NCBI GenBank assembly: GCA_944380545.1
Contig: CALWHV010000007.1
Coordinates: 310,001 to 374,000, forward strand
Source of the DNA: an uncultured Eubacterium sp.
GTDB taxonomy: Bacteria > Bacillota > Clostridia > Oscillospirales > Acutalibacteraceae
DNA length: 64,000 nucleotides
Reading direction: 5' to 3'
Below the pieces are notes generated by a model. The model was not told the origin of the DNA. It did not search any database and saw nothing but the letters and a program-made list of their open reading frames with translations. Shown piece by piece: positions 43,776 through 52,727 of the stretch. The first letter of the stretch is position 1, and each line of letters starts with the position of its first letter. Both the position numbers and the translations under genes were made by a program.

Positions 43776-44888
43776 ATGGATAAAAAATACGATTATCTGA
43801 TAGTCGGCAGCGGGCTTTTCGGCAGCGTGTTTGCGCACGAGGCGGCAAAGCGCGGCAAGAGCTGCCTTGTGCTGGAGCGCAGGGCGCACATAGCCGGAAA
43901 CATATACACGGAAAATGTGCACGGCATCAATGTTCACCGCTACGGCGCGCATATCTTTCACACGAGCGACAAAAGAATTTGGAGCTATATAAACCAATTT
44001 GCCGAATTCAACAACTATATAAATTCGCCCGTTGCGATATACGGCGACGAGCTTTACAATATGCCGTTCAATATGAACACCTTTTCAAAGATGTGGGGCA
44101 TAAAGACCCCCACCGAGGCAAGGGAGATAATAGAGCGGCAAAAGGCGCAGTGCGCCGTGGGCGAGCCTAAAAACCTTGAAGAGCAGGCGCTTTCGCTTGT
44201 TGGAAGGGATGTTTACGAAAAGCTTGTTAAGGGCTACACGGAAAAGCAGTGGGGCAGAAGCTGCACCGAGCTGCCCGCCTTTATAATAAAGCGGCTTCCC
44301 GTGAGATACACATACGACAACAATTATTTCAACGACCGCTACCAGGGCATACCCGAGGGCGGCTACACGCAGATATGCGAAAAGCTGCTGAGCGATGCGG
44401 ATGTGCTTACCTCCACCTCCTTTGAGGACTACAAAAGCGCGCACGACATCTCCGGTATGAAAATAGTTTACACCGGCAATATAGACGAATATTTCGGCTA
44501 CCGGCTGGGCGCGCTGCAATACCGCACCGTTCGCTTTGAAACGGAATATCTTAGCGATGTTGACAACTACCAGGGCAACGCCGTTGTGAACTACACCTCG
44601 CGCGAGGTGCCGTACACAAGGGTGATAGAGCACAAGCATTTTGAATTCGGCAAGGGCAGCGGCACGGTCATCTCACGCGAATACTCCTCGGAATGGAGCG
44701 TGGGCATAGAGCCGTACTACCCGATAAACAATGAAGAAAACAACGCCCTTTACGAGCGTTACAGAGAGCTTGGCGAAAAGGAAAGGAATGTTATCTTCGG
44801 CGGCAGGCTCGGAACATACAAGTATTACGATATGGACAAGGTGATCGCCTCCGCACTTGAGGCGGTTGAAAAGGAATTCGGGCGGTAA
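43776..44888 (+). CDS. glf: UDP-galactopyranose mutase
   Basis: 370 residues. FAD-binding YDYLIVGSGLFGSVFA at the N-terminus, ERR after strand 2, RYGAHIFHT substrate region, YTEKQWG, and NYTSREVPYTRVIEHKH with substrate tyrosines. It converts UDP-galactopyranose to UDP-galactofuranose, so the envelope glycan made here very likely contains galactofuranose. 14 bp after the first transferase. Confidence 0.96.
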   Translation: MDKKYDYLIVGSGLFGSVFAHEAAKRGKSCLVLERRAHIAGNIYTENVHGINVHRYGAHIFHTSDKRIWSYINQFAEFNNYINSPVAIYGDELYNMPFNMNTFSKMWGIKTPTEAREIIERQKAQCAVGEPKNLEEQALSLVGRDVYEKLVKGYTEKQWGRSCTELPAFIIKRLPVRYTYDNNYFNDRYQGIPEGGYTQICEKLLSDADVLTSTSFEDYKSAHDISGMKIVYTGNIDEYFGYRLGALQYRTVRFETEYLSDVDNYQGNAVVNYTSREVPYTRVIEHKHFEFGKGSGTVISREYSSEWSVGIEPYYPINNEENNALYERYRELGEKERNVIFGGRLGTYKYYDMDKVIASALEAVEKEFGR

Positions 44889-44910
44889 GCCCGCGCTTGG
44901 AGAGGTGGAT

Positions 44911-46074
44911 ATGGCAAAGGTTTCAATAATCGTGCCCGCTTTCAATGTGGAGCCGTATGTGGACGAGTGTATGCGCAGCATCACCCGCCAAACGCTTGAG
45001 GATATAGAGATAATCTGCATAAACGACGGCTCAACGGACGGCACGCTTGACATCCTTAAAAAATACGCCGAGAGCGACCCGCGCATAGTGCTGATAGACA
45101 AGGAAAACGGCGGCTACGGCATTGGTATGAACATCGGGCTCAACACGGCGAGCGGCGAATATATAGGCATTGTGGAGCCGGATGATTTTGTGCCTGTAAA
45201 TATGTTCGGCGACCTTTACGATATTGCAAAGGAAAACGACCTTGATTTCGTTAAGGCGGATTTTTACAGGTTTGAGCGTGCCGAAAACGGCGATATGTTT
45301 TTGACATACAATCATCTTGACCGCAAAAATCAATACTACAACCGCGTGTTTGACCCCAGCCATACTCCGGAGGCTATCCGCTTTATAATGAACACCTGGA
45401 GCGGCATCTACAAAAGGTCGTTTCTTGAGGAACACAATATACGCCACAACGAAACGCCGGGCGCGTCCTTTCAGGACAACGGCTTTTGGTTTCAGACCTT
45501 TGCCTTTGCAAAGCGCGGTATGATAATAGACCGCCCTTACTATATGAACAGGCGCGACAACCCGAACAGCTCCGTTAAAAATGTGCAGAAGATATACTGC
45601 ATCAACGCGGAATACGACCATATCAAGGATATTCTGCTGCGCCATCCCGAAACCTGGGAGCGCTTCAAGGGCTATTACACGATGAAGCGCTTTCACAACA
45701 GCGTGGCGACGCTCAGAAGGATAGCCAACGAATACAAGCGCGATTATGTGGAGCGCTTTTCAAAGGAGATGAAGCGCGCAAAGGCGCTGGGCGAGATAGA
45801 CGAGGAGCTTTTCACCGCCGCCGAGCGCGACAATCTGCACCTTTTGATGACGAAGCCCGAGATGTACTACCAGCTTAAGGCGCTTAAGATGAACAACGGC
45901 CCCTCCGCTATGAACAGCAATTTCAAGCAGGTGAACGCGGAGCTTTACAAAATCAAGCGCTCAAAGGCGTACAAGGTTGGGAAAATAATTATGTACCTGC
46001 CCTACAAATTCGTGCGTTTCGCCAAAAAGATATACAGAAAGATTAACAAAAAAAGAAAGGGGTATCAAAAATGA
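44911..46074 (+). CDS. Family 2 glycosyltransferase
   Basis: 387 residues from ATG 44911 after GGAGAGGTGGAT. VSIIVPAFNVEPYVDECMRS, ICINDGSTDGT and EPDDFVPVNMF (DxD-like) define the GT-A domain. The C-terminal 100 residues are basic and end in an amphipathic Lys-rich tail that could hold the enzyme on the membrane. It overlaps the next gene by 4 bp (ATGA). With Glf adjacent, a galactofuranosyl transfer role is possible but not shown. Confidence 0.88.
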   Translation: MAKVSIIVPAFNVEPYVDECMRSITRQTLEDIEIICINDGSTDGTLDILKKYAESDPRIVLIDKENGGYGIGMNIGLNTASGEYIGIVEPDDFVPVNMFGDLYDIAKENDLDFVKADFYRFERAENGDMFLTYNHLDRKNQYYNRVFDPSHTPEAIRFIMNTWSGIYKRSFLEEHNIRHNETPGASFQDNGFWFQTFAFAKRGMIIDRPYYMNRRDNPNSSVKNVQKIYCINAEYDHIKDILLRHPETWERFKGYYTMKRFHNSVATLRRIANEYKRDYVERFSKEMKRAKALGEIDEELFTAAERDNLHLLMTKPEMYYQLKALKMNNGPSAMNSNFKQVNAELYKIKRSKAYKVGKIIMYLPYKFVRFAKKIYRKINKKRKGYQK

Positions 46075-47036
46075 CGGAAAATGAAAGCATAAAGGTATCC
46101 GTTATAATCCCCGTTTACAATGTTGAAAAATACCTGCGGCAGAATCTTGAGAGCGTTGCCGCGCAGACGCTTAAGGACATAGAGGTTATCCTTGTTGACG
46201 ACGGCTCAACGGATTCCTCCTTTGAGATATGCGAGGAATTTGCGCAAAAGGACAGCCGCTTCACCGCCGTGCGCCAGCAAAACGCGGGCGCGGGCGCGGC
46301 AAGAAACAACGGGCTGCGCCGCGCAAGAGGCAAATACCTTTCCTTTCTTGATTCAGACGATTTTTTTGAGCCGGATATGCTTGAAACGGCGTTTAACAAG
46401 GCGGAGGAGCTGCGCGCGGATTTTGTTGTTTTTGATTCCGACCAGTATCTTGAGGACGAAAACCGCTTCAACTACGCCGCCTGGACTGTGAGATACGCCG
46501 AGCTGCCCCCCTATCAGCCGTTTAACCGCCACGCCTTTACGGACAATATCTTTAAGGTGTTCGTAGGCTGGGCGTGGGACAAGCTGTTTAACCGCGACTG
46601 GGTGCTGAAAAACGATCTTTGGTTTCAGGAGCAGCGCACGAGCAACGATATGCTGTTCGTTTTTTCCGCCGTTGCCATAGCCGGAAGGATGGGCTACTGC
46701 GAAAAGGGGCGCGTGCTTGCGCACCAGCGCAGGAACAACAAGGCTTCCCTTTCAAACACACGCGAAAAATCCTGGGACTGCTTTTACAACGCGCTTTGCG
46801 CTCTAAAGCAAAGGCTTGTTGACGAGGGGATATTTGCCGGCTGCGAAAAGGATTATATAAACTACGCGCTGCATTTTGCGCTTTGGAACCTCAACACCCT
46901 TGCCGAGCCGACGCACCAAAAGCTTTACGACAAGCTGAAAAACGAATGGTGGCGCGAGCTTGGCGTTGCCGGCAGGGAGCGCGACTATTTTTACAACAAA
47001 AAGGAATTTGATAAATACAAGGAGCTTTTCGGATAA
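46071..47036 (+). CDS. Family 2 glycosyltransferase
   Basis: 321 residues. VSVIIPVYNVEKYLRQNLES, LVDDGSTDSS, GAGAARNNGL and LDSDDFF are the GT-A motifs. Translationally coupled to the preceding gene through ATGA. Nearest relative by eye is the first transferase of this operon. No flippase or polymerase is in the window, so the rest of the pathway lies elsewhere. Confidence 0.88.
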   Translation: MTENESIKVSVIIPVYNVEKYLRQNLESVAAQTLKDIEVILVDDGSTDSSFEICEEFAQKDSRFTAVRQQNAGAGAARNNGLRRARGKYLSFLDSDDFFEPDMLETAFNKAEELRADFVVFDSDQYLEDENRFNYAAWTVRYAELPPYQPFNRHAFTDNIFKVFVGWAWDKLFNRDWVLKNDLWFQEQRTSNDMLFVFSAVAIAGRMGYCEKGRVLAHQRRNNKASLSNTREKSWDCFYNALCALKQRLVDEGIFAGCEKDYINYALHFALWNLNTLAEPTHQKLYDKLKNEWWRELGVAGRERDYFYNKKEFDKYKELFG

Positions 47037-47042
47037 GGGCAT

Positions 47043-47088
47043 AAAAAACGGCTTGCGCACTCTTTTGTGCGGCAAGCCGTTTTTGTTT
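47043..47088 (+). terminator. Terminator of the glycan operon
   Basis: AAAACGGCTTGCGCAC/GTGCGGCAAGCCGTTTT with a single bulged G and a T-rich tail (TTTTTGTTTTG). Confidence 0.85.
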
Positions 47089-47093
47089 TGCAA

Positions 47094-47391
47094 AGGGGCT
47101 GCTGACAGCAGCCCATATAACAACCCCTCAGTCTGCTTCGCAGACAGCTCCCCTTACACAGGGGAGCCTTGAGCAAATCGCCGAAATTACGGCTTTTAGC
47201 AACCACATCGGGGTCCCCGAAAAGCGACAGCCCGACAATCCCGCGTAGGGGCGGCGACCCGCCGCCCGCTTGGAGCGAGCAATCGCCGAATTTGCGTTTC
47301 GTTGGCGGGCTGCTGATAGCAGCCCCTACGCGATGTTTGGTAAAATAACATTATTTTTATTTGGCGGTTGCGAACGAAATGGTATGAATTT
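47094..47391 (+). repeat. Mosaic intergenic hairpin repeat, copy C
   Basis: Between the convergent glycan operon and the DUF362 gene. Contains the GGGGCTGCTGACAGCAGCCC hairpin, the CAGTCTGC/GCAGACAG plus CTCCCC/GGGGAG block (47124-47172), CGGGGTCCCCG, a GGGCGGC/GCCGCCC hairpin, GGAGCGAGCAATCGCCGA box, GGGCTGCT/AGCAGCCC hairpin and the GGTATGAATTT end. The left terminal repeat of the 131-bp unit is replaced by the GCCGCCC hairpin arm at the same spacing. Confidence 0.8.
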
Positions 47392-47415
47392 CGACGAAGT
47401 GCGTTATTTTGTCGC

Positions 47416-48417
47416 TTACTCGGAAAACGGCACAACATCCTTTACCGCCTCGGCGGGGGTGATGATGCGATCCGCATTATCTATATCCACCAGCTTATAG
47501 CGGGTGCAGCCCATACCGAGCTCCTGCATATATGTGAGCTGGCGAAGCCCGCGGCGGGATTCGATACGCTGAACAAGCGCCTTTTTCTGCTCCGGCTTCA
47601 TAGCGTAAACAAGATCTACGCACGCCTGATCCGCGGCAAGGATATCCGTTGAAGCGATTATGCCGACATTCGGCGTAACAACCGGTTCAGCCGCCGTGCC
47701 CTCGCAGTCGCAGGAAACGCTCATATTGCGCATAACATTCACAAAGGTGATGTGCGGTGCAAAGTGATCGACCGTTGCCTTGGCGGATTCCGTCATCCGC
47801 TCCATAAACTCCTCGTCGCTTATATCCCACATATCATCCGAGCCGGGCGTGGTGTGTATCATCTTTTTGCCTATTCTGCCGTCCGCGCAGCCGATGCCGA
47901 TATTTTTGCACGAGCCGCCGAAGCCGCCCTTTGTGTGGCCCTTGAAATGCGTAAGCACAAAAAGCGAATCGTAATCAAGAAGCCCCTTGCCCATATACAT
48001 CTCATCAAACCACTTGCCGCCCCTGACGGGCAGCGCGGCAACGCCGTTTTCATCCATAATATCAACGGGGCAGAAATCCCAGCCGTTGATTTCAAGCGTT
48101 TTCCTGTGCTGCTCGGTGGTGTAGCGGTCGCCCTCGTAATATGTGTTGGTTTCAACGATAACGCCCTGCTTAAGCTCCTTTTTAAGCAGCTCCTTTACCC
48201 ATTCGCGCGGAATGATATTAGGGCCGTGCTGCTCGCCGGTGTGAAGCTTGACGGCGACCTTTCCGCACAGCGGCGCCTTTACCCTTTCAAATATCCTGAG
48301 CAGCCCCGCGGCGGAGAGCTCCCTTGTGAAAAATACGGTGCTTTCGCCGCCCGTTCTGCTTTCATACGGGATATATATGTTTCCGCCCGTGCCGGGGACG
48401 GCTGCCTTGCTTTTCAT
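47416..48417 (-). CDS. DUF362 domain-containing protein
   Basis: 333 residues from ATG 48417 with GGAGGG 6 nt upstream. The conserved DUF362 core includes VAVKLHTGE near 55, HFKGHTKGGFGGSCKNIGIG near 165 and CSVSCDCEG-like cysteines near 240. A Cys-containing C-terminus (MGCTRYKLVDID) follows. The family is common in anaerobes, is often linked to Fe-S clusters and has no firm activity. It is 48 bp after the phosphoesterase/propeller gene and probably in one transcript. Confidence 0.85.
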   Translation of the reverse strand: MKSKAAVPGTGGNIYIPYESRTGGESTVFFTRELSAAGLLRIFERVKAPLCGKVAVKLHTGEQHGPNIIPREWVKELLKKELKQGVIVETNTYYEGDRYTTEQHRKTLEINGWDFCPVDIMDENGVAALPVRGGKWFDEMYMGKGLLDYDSLFVLTHFKGHTKGGFGGSCKNIGIGCADGRIGKKMIHTTPGSDDMWDISDEEFMERMTESAKATVDHFAPHITFVNVMRNMSVSCDCEGTAAEPVVTPNVGIIASTDILAADQACVDLVYAMKPEQKKALVQRIESRRGLRQLTYMQELGMGCTRYKLVDIDNADRIITPAEAVKDVVPFSE

Positions 48418-48465
48418 AAAAATCCCTCCGTACTTCAATCTGTTGAGCCGGCGCGAGTTTATCCG

Positions 48466-50592
48466 TTAAACGCCGGTGAACTCATATATGGCGCCGGTGA
48501 ATGACGCGGCATAGAGCACGCCGTTTTCGCCCCAGACAGGCGTGCTCAAAACGGGCGAGCCGACGGTAACGGAGCCAACTATGCTGCCGTCCGCCTTATT
48601 TATTCTGTATATCCTTGAATCCGAGGCGGCAAAGATAAGCGTGTCGCCGCTGAGGATGAACTTGCTTTCAACCGATTTGGCGTCGCCGCCGGTGTAAGGC
48701 GCCGTGTATACCATGCTGACTCCGGGCTGCATATTCCAAATAATGCCGCCGGTTTCAATATCGTAGGCAACAACGCCCTTGTCCGACGAGGCGATATACG
48801 CCGTGCCGCCGTCTATCAGCGGCTGGGAGGCGGTGGCGAAATTATAGCCGGTGTCGTCCGTTTTTCTTGTTATCTTGCCGCTGTTTGCGTCAACAAGCAT
48901 AATCGCGTCGCTGTCTGCAACAAGCAGCGTGTTTTCGTTCACAACGGCGGGCGTTGAGCTTCTGAAGCGGATGTCCTCGTCATCGTTTGACCAAAGAACG
49001 CTGCCCGTCTCCTTATCGAGCGCAACGAGCGCGTCCCAATGCGAGCTTACTATGAGCTTGCTGCCGCAGAGCATAAATTCCGCCGCGGAGGACTCGCCCC
49101 TGTCGCGGTTCGTCTGCCACACCTGCTCGCCGGTGCTTATATCGAGCGCGCGTATATCGCGCACACCGCCTGCAAAGACGAGACTGCCGTCCGTGCAGAT
49201 GCCGGCGCTCGTGTTGAGCGGCATATTCCATGCAGCGGAAAAGCTCCACAGCTCCTCGCCCGTTTCGGCGTTGAGGCAGCAGATATTGCCGCTGCAGTCC
49301 TGAGCTATGAGCTTGCCGTCCTGAAGCAGGATATTGTTTTTAACGGAATTTTCCGTTTCGTGTTCCCAAACTACGGCGCCGCTTGCGGTATCTACGCAGT
49401 AAACGCCGCACTTGCGCGGCCAGTCATCGTCCGCCGTGGCAGCGAAGAGCTTGCCGCCGCTGTAAATCGGGTCTGCAAAAAGCACATTCCCCGAAAGCTG
49501 CGCAAGCAGACGCGCGTGCGTTTCGTCCGCCGCGGTGAAGCGCGAGTCGTCATAATAGTGCATCTCGGTGGTGACGACGCCGTTTTCATCAATGTAAATC
49601 ATTCTGGCGCCGCTGGGCGATTCGTCTATGCCGCCGCAGTCCGGACGCGCGGTGGAGATGTTCAGCACATCGTCCGTTTCCTCAACGGTTTCGCCGTTGT
49701 TCATATCAACATAATTATAGTGATAATGGCCGAACACCCAAGCGATAAGATTGTGCTTTTTGAGGTCAAGCTCCTTGCGGTCGAACTCTATAACATAATC
49801 GTCCGACAGGGGCTTGTCGTGATTGAACATAACCACCTTCATATCGGGGTCGGTGTTTGCAAGGTCGTTTTCAAGCCAGCGCCAGCGGTCGTTTTTACTG
49901 TAGCCGGAGGAGTAATCGGCGCCGGTCTGGAAGGGCGTAACAACATAATGCACATTGCCCACCTCAAACGAATACCATACGGGGCCGTAAATGCTTTCAA
50001 AAAGCTGCTCGCCGTAATCGCCGTCCACATAATCGTGGTTGCCGATGATATAGCGCACGGGCACGCCCATCGTTTGGGTGTTCATATCGTTTTTATGGCG
50101 CTTGAGCCCCTCTTCGTAGCAGATGTCGCCCGTGTGGATAAGAAACGCGGGCTTTTCGCTGTCTGCAAGCTCCTTGAGGTAATCGAGCCACTCGCCGGTG
50201 CCGCCCTCGCCTATCTCCGTGTCGGATATCTGCAAAAACGAATGTTCGGCGCCCGCCTCTATATCGGAGCGCTCAAGCGTGAAATCATAGGACGGCGTGC
50301 CGTCCACGACAGGAATGTAATAATCCTCTGTCCAGTACCCCGCGGGTGGCGTAACGGTAACGAAGCGCGCCTTGCGCCAGCCGCTGAGCTTATATCTGCC
50401 GTTATCATCCGTTTTAACAACATTGCGCCCGTCCGAAACGCTTACATTTGCAGCCGGCTCGCCCGTTTCGGCATATGTAACCGTGCCCGTGAACGGGCCC
50501 TTTACATTGATTATCAGGTACCCCGCCACGCAGCCCGCCGCTATGGCAAGCACCAGAACAACTACAGCTATCGCGATCTTTGCCTTTTTCAT
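48466..50592 (-). CDS. Membrane-anchored phosphoesterase with PQQ-like propeller
   Basis: 708 residues. Residues 6-27 are a signal anchor. About 35-110 is a carboxypeptidase-regulatory-like beta domain (PAANVSVSDGRNVVKTDDNG). About 118-350 is a calcineurin-like phosphoesterase: QISDTE, IHTGDICYEEG, IGNHDY, FNHDKP and FGHYHYN carry the metal ligands, with the usual first DxH changed to DTE. About 375-708 is a PQQ-type beta propeller with repeated VxCxDxxTGxxxW-like blades (DTASGAVVWEHE, NAETGEELWSF, DISTGEQVWQT, DKETGSVLWSN, DIETGGIIWNM). It acts outside the membrane; the substrate is unknown. Confidence 0.87.
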   Translation of the reverse strand: MKKAKIAIAVVVLVLAIAAGCVAGYLIINVKGPFTGTVTYAETGEPAANVSVSDGRNVVKTDDNGRYKLSGWRKARFVTVTPPAGYWTEDYYIPVVDGTPSYDFTLERSDIEAGAEHSFLQISDTEIGEGGTGEWLDYLKELADSEKPAFLIHTGDICYEEGLKRHKNDMNTQTMGVPVRYIIGNHDYVDGDYGEQLFESIYGPVWYSFEVGNVHYVVTPFQTGADYSSGYSKNDRWRWLENDLANTDPDMKVVMFNHDKPLSDDYVIEFDRKELDLKKHNLIAWVFGHYHYNYVDMNNGETVEETDDVLNISTARPDCGGIDESPSGARMIYIDENGVVTTEMHYYDDSRFTAADETHARLLAQLSGNVLFADPIYSGGKLFAATADDDWPRKCGVYCVDTASGAVVWEHETENSVKNNILLQDGKLIAQDCSGNICCLNAETGEELWSFSAAWNMPLNTSAGICTDGSLVFAGGVRDIRALDISTGEQVWQTNRDRGESSAAEFMLCGSKLIVSSHWDALVALDKETGSVLWSNDDEDIRFRSSTPAVVNENTLLVADSDAIMLVDANSGKITRKTDDTGYNFATASQPLIDGGTAYIASSDKGVVAYDIETGGIIWNMQPGVSMVYTAPYTGGDAKSVESKFILSGDTLIFAASDSRIYRINKADGSIVGSVTVGSPVLSTPVWGENGVLYAASFTGAIYEFTGV

Positions 50593-50654
50593 AATCCCTC
50601 TCCTTAACAGGCGCTGCGCCGCGCCGAAACTGCTCCAACCATTCGCTTAATAAC

Positions 50655-50683
50655 AGCATACACCATTATAAAAAATAAAGCAA
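50655..50683 (-). promoter_or_regulatory. Possible promoter of the phosphoesterase gene
   Basis: Minus strand TTGCTT (50678-50683), 17 bp, TATGCT (50655-50660). A TATAAT further upstream lacks a good -35 box. Confidence 0.35.
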
Positions 50684-50774
50684 TAGAGTAATAAAAAATA
50701 TTAACGAACACAATATGGTTTTAAACGGTTTCAGCTTGCGGCTCACCTTGTGCGGGCGAGCTTTCGCTTTGCCT

Positions 50775-51133
50775 TTGCAAACAAAAAACGCCTCCCTTTA
50801 CACAAGGAAGGCGAAAACGGGCTGCGAGTCGCAGCCCGTTTTGGAGCGAGCAATCGCCAATATAACGCTTCTTAGCGGTCCGCAGGTTGCGGACCCTACG
50901 CGGTGTTTAATGAAATAACATCGTTTTTCATTCGGCGGTTGCGAACTAAATGGTATGAGCACTCGGGGTCCCCGAAAAGCGCAAGCTTTTTGGGGAGAGG
51001 AGAAATTCATACTTGGAGTGAGCAATCGCCGATAGAACGCAGTTTAGGCGGGCTGCTGGTAGCAGCCCCTACGCGATGTTTAGTAAAACAACAAATTTTT
51101 CATCGGCGGTTGCGAACAAAATGGTATGAATTT
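50775..51133 (+). repeat. Mosaic intergenic hairpin repeat, copy D (two tandem units)
   Basis: Two units in tandem. The first (about 50831-50960) carries GGTCCGCA/TGCGGACC and ends GTATGAGC. The second, 51003-51133, is a complete 131-bp unit bounded by AAATTCATAC and GTATGAATTT, with GGGCTGCT/AGCAGCCC. Between them lie CGGGGTCCCCG and AAAAGC/GCTTTT hairpins. Left of the first unit is a 12-bp perfect stem, AAAACGGGCTGC/GCAGCCCGTTTT (50814-50842), which could terminate htrA transcripts. It abuts the htrA stop codon. Confidence 0.8.
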
Positions 51134-51173
51134 CGACGAAGCAGCCCGCTGAGAAGTGCCTGCTCGGCTGATT

Positions 51174-52727
51174 TTAATTCGTTGCCTCGCCCAGCACGCA
51201 CTGCACTTCAAAGGTTTTGATGGAATTGTTTTCTATTCTTGCTATGGTGAGCGTAACGGTGTCGCCCGGCGAGCGCTCGGCAAGCGTGGAGGTTACGACA
51301 TCCGTGCTGGTGAGCGTTTTGCCGTCTATCGCAACTATCATATCGTATTCGCGCACATCCTTGCCGGCAAGATCGGAATCCGCATTGACCTCGCGGATGA
51401 CCATTGTGCCCTGCGCGTCCTCAAAGCCCTTTTCCTCAAGCGCGGAGAGAATTGCCGAGGCGTTTGAGAAATTGCCGATGGAATTATAGGTTACGCCTAT
51501 CTGCGCCCTGCCCTCAACATAGCCGACCTTTATAAGGCTGTTTGCGGTGTTCACCGCCGTGTTGCTGGGCACGGCGAAGCCCATGCCCTCGTAATCCGTG
51601 TTCGCTATCTTGGAGGAATTGACTCCTATGACCTGGCCGCTCATATTAAAAAGCGCGCCGCCGCTGTTGCCGGGGTTGATGGCGGCGTCCGTCTGGATAC
51701 ATTCCTGGTCGTAGCCGATGTTTGAGGAAACGGGTCTGTCAACAGATGAGATATAGCCGCTTGTGACGCTGTTCATAAAATCAAGCCCGCCGGGGCAGCC
51801 GATAGCCACAACCTGCTCGCCCACAACGGCCGAGGAGGAATCGGCAAATTCAGCCACCTTAAGGCCGGTAGCCTCTATCCTGAGCACGCCTATATCGGTT
51901 TGATTATCAGCTCCCACCATCTGGGCGTCGTATTCCTCGCCGTTATTGAGCGTTACCTTAAAGCTTGAGCCGTCGCTGATAACATGGGCGCAGGTCATAA
52001 TATAGGTGTAGCCGCCTTCCTCAAGCATAATTATGCCAGAGCCCTCGCCCGAGAGCTGCGACTCGCCGGAGTCGGAGGAGGAGCCGCCGTAGCCATAAAA
52101 ATAGCTGTAGGGCGACGCCTGGGTGTAGACCGAAATGCCCACGCAGGAATCCATACAGTTTTGCGCGATTCCCGCAACGGTGTAGCTGCCGGAATCATCC
52201 TTTTCCGCCGCGCCGCCGTTGTTTTCCTGGATCTGCGCGCCCGAAGAGGAGGAGGGGTTCTCCTGCTGAGGCGCGGAAGAGGAGGAGCCGGTCACGGCGG
52301 CGATTATGCCTACTACCGCAGCGATCACGCACACCGCGATAACAACGGCGATGATGATTGCGTGCTTGTTTTTCTTTTTGCCGCCCGTCGTGCCGGGCGC
52401 GGGGGACTGAGGCGCGCCGCCGTACTGAGCCGCCTGCGGGTTCTGCGAATAGGCGTACTGCTGATTTTGTGCGTAGCTCTGCTGATTTTGAGAATAGCTT
52501 TGCTGATTCTGCGCGCTGCTCTGCGGGCTTTGCGAATAGCTCTGAGCGCTCTGCGCACCGGTATTCTGACCCGCCGCGCCGTCTGCGCGCTTATACGCGT
52601 AATGATATGTTGTGCCGTTTTCAGGCTGCTGAGCTCCGGCGCCCTGCGCCGCGCCCGAAAAGCCTTCGCCGTCCGCCCGGCGCTGAGGCTCCTGCGGCTC
52701 ATAGCCGCGATCTTTTTCGTTTTCCAT
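51174..52727 (-). CDS. htrA: HtrA/DegP-like membrane-anchored serine protease with PDZ domain
   Basis: 517 residues. A long cytoplasmic, Gln/Ser/Tyr/Asn-rich N-terminus (about 60-105 with repeated SYSQNQQ-type units) precedes the transmembrane helix (about 122-146). The S1C trypsin-like domain has the triad H248 (TCAHV), D278 (QTDIGV) and S355 (GNSGGA). One PDZ domain lies at about 425-510. It degrades or refolds damaged exported proteins outside the membrane. The start overlaps the histidine kinase stop by 1 bp, so it is translated with its likely regulators. Confidence 0.93.
   Translation of the reverse strand: MENEKDRGYEPQEPQRRADGEGFSGAAQGAGAQQPENGTTYHYAYKRADGAAGQNTGAQSAQSYSQSPQSSAQNQQSYSQNQQSYAQNQQYAYSQNPQAAQYGGAPQSPAPGTTGGKKKNKHAIIIAVVIAVCVIAAVVGIIAAVTGSSSSAPQQENPSSSSGAQIQENNGGAAEKDDSGSYTVAGIAQNCMDSCVGISVYTQASPYSYFYGYGGSSSDSGESQLSGEGSGIIMLEEGGYTYIMTCAHVISDGSSFKVTLNNGEEYDAQMVGADNQTDIGVLRIEATGLKVAEFADSSSAVVGEQVVAIGCPGGLDFMNSVTSGYISSVDRPVSSNIGYDQECIQTDAAINPGNSGGALFNMSGQVIGVNSSKIANTDYEGMGFAVPSNTAVNTANSLIKVGYVEGRAQIGVTYNSIGNFSNASAILSALEEKGFEDAQGTMVIREVNADSDLAGKDVREYDMIVAIDGKTLTSTDVVTSTLAERSPGDTVTLTIARIENNSIKTFEVQCVLGEATN

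Noticed and set aside
49039..50607. 522-codon plus-strand open frame over the phosphoesterase/propeller gene
   Set aside because: Shadow of a GC-rich gene; the minus-strand protein has clear catalytic motifs and a signal anchor.
50903..51220. Plus-strand frame with repeated TKWYE segments
   Set aside because: It is a translation of two tandem repeat units, not a gene.
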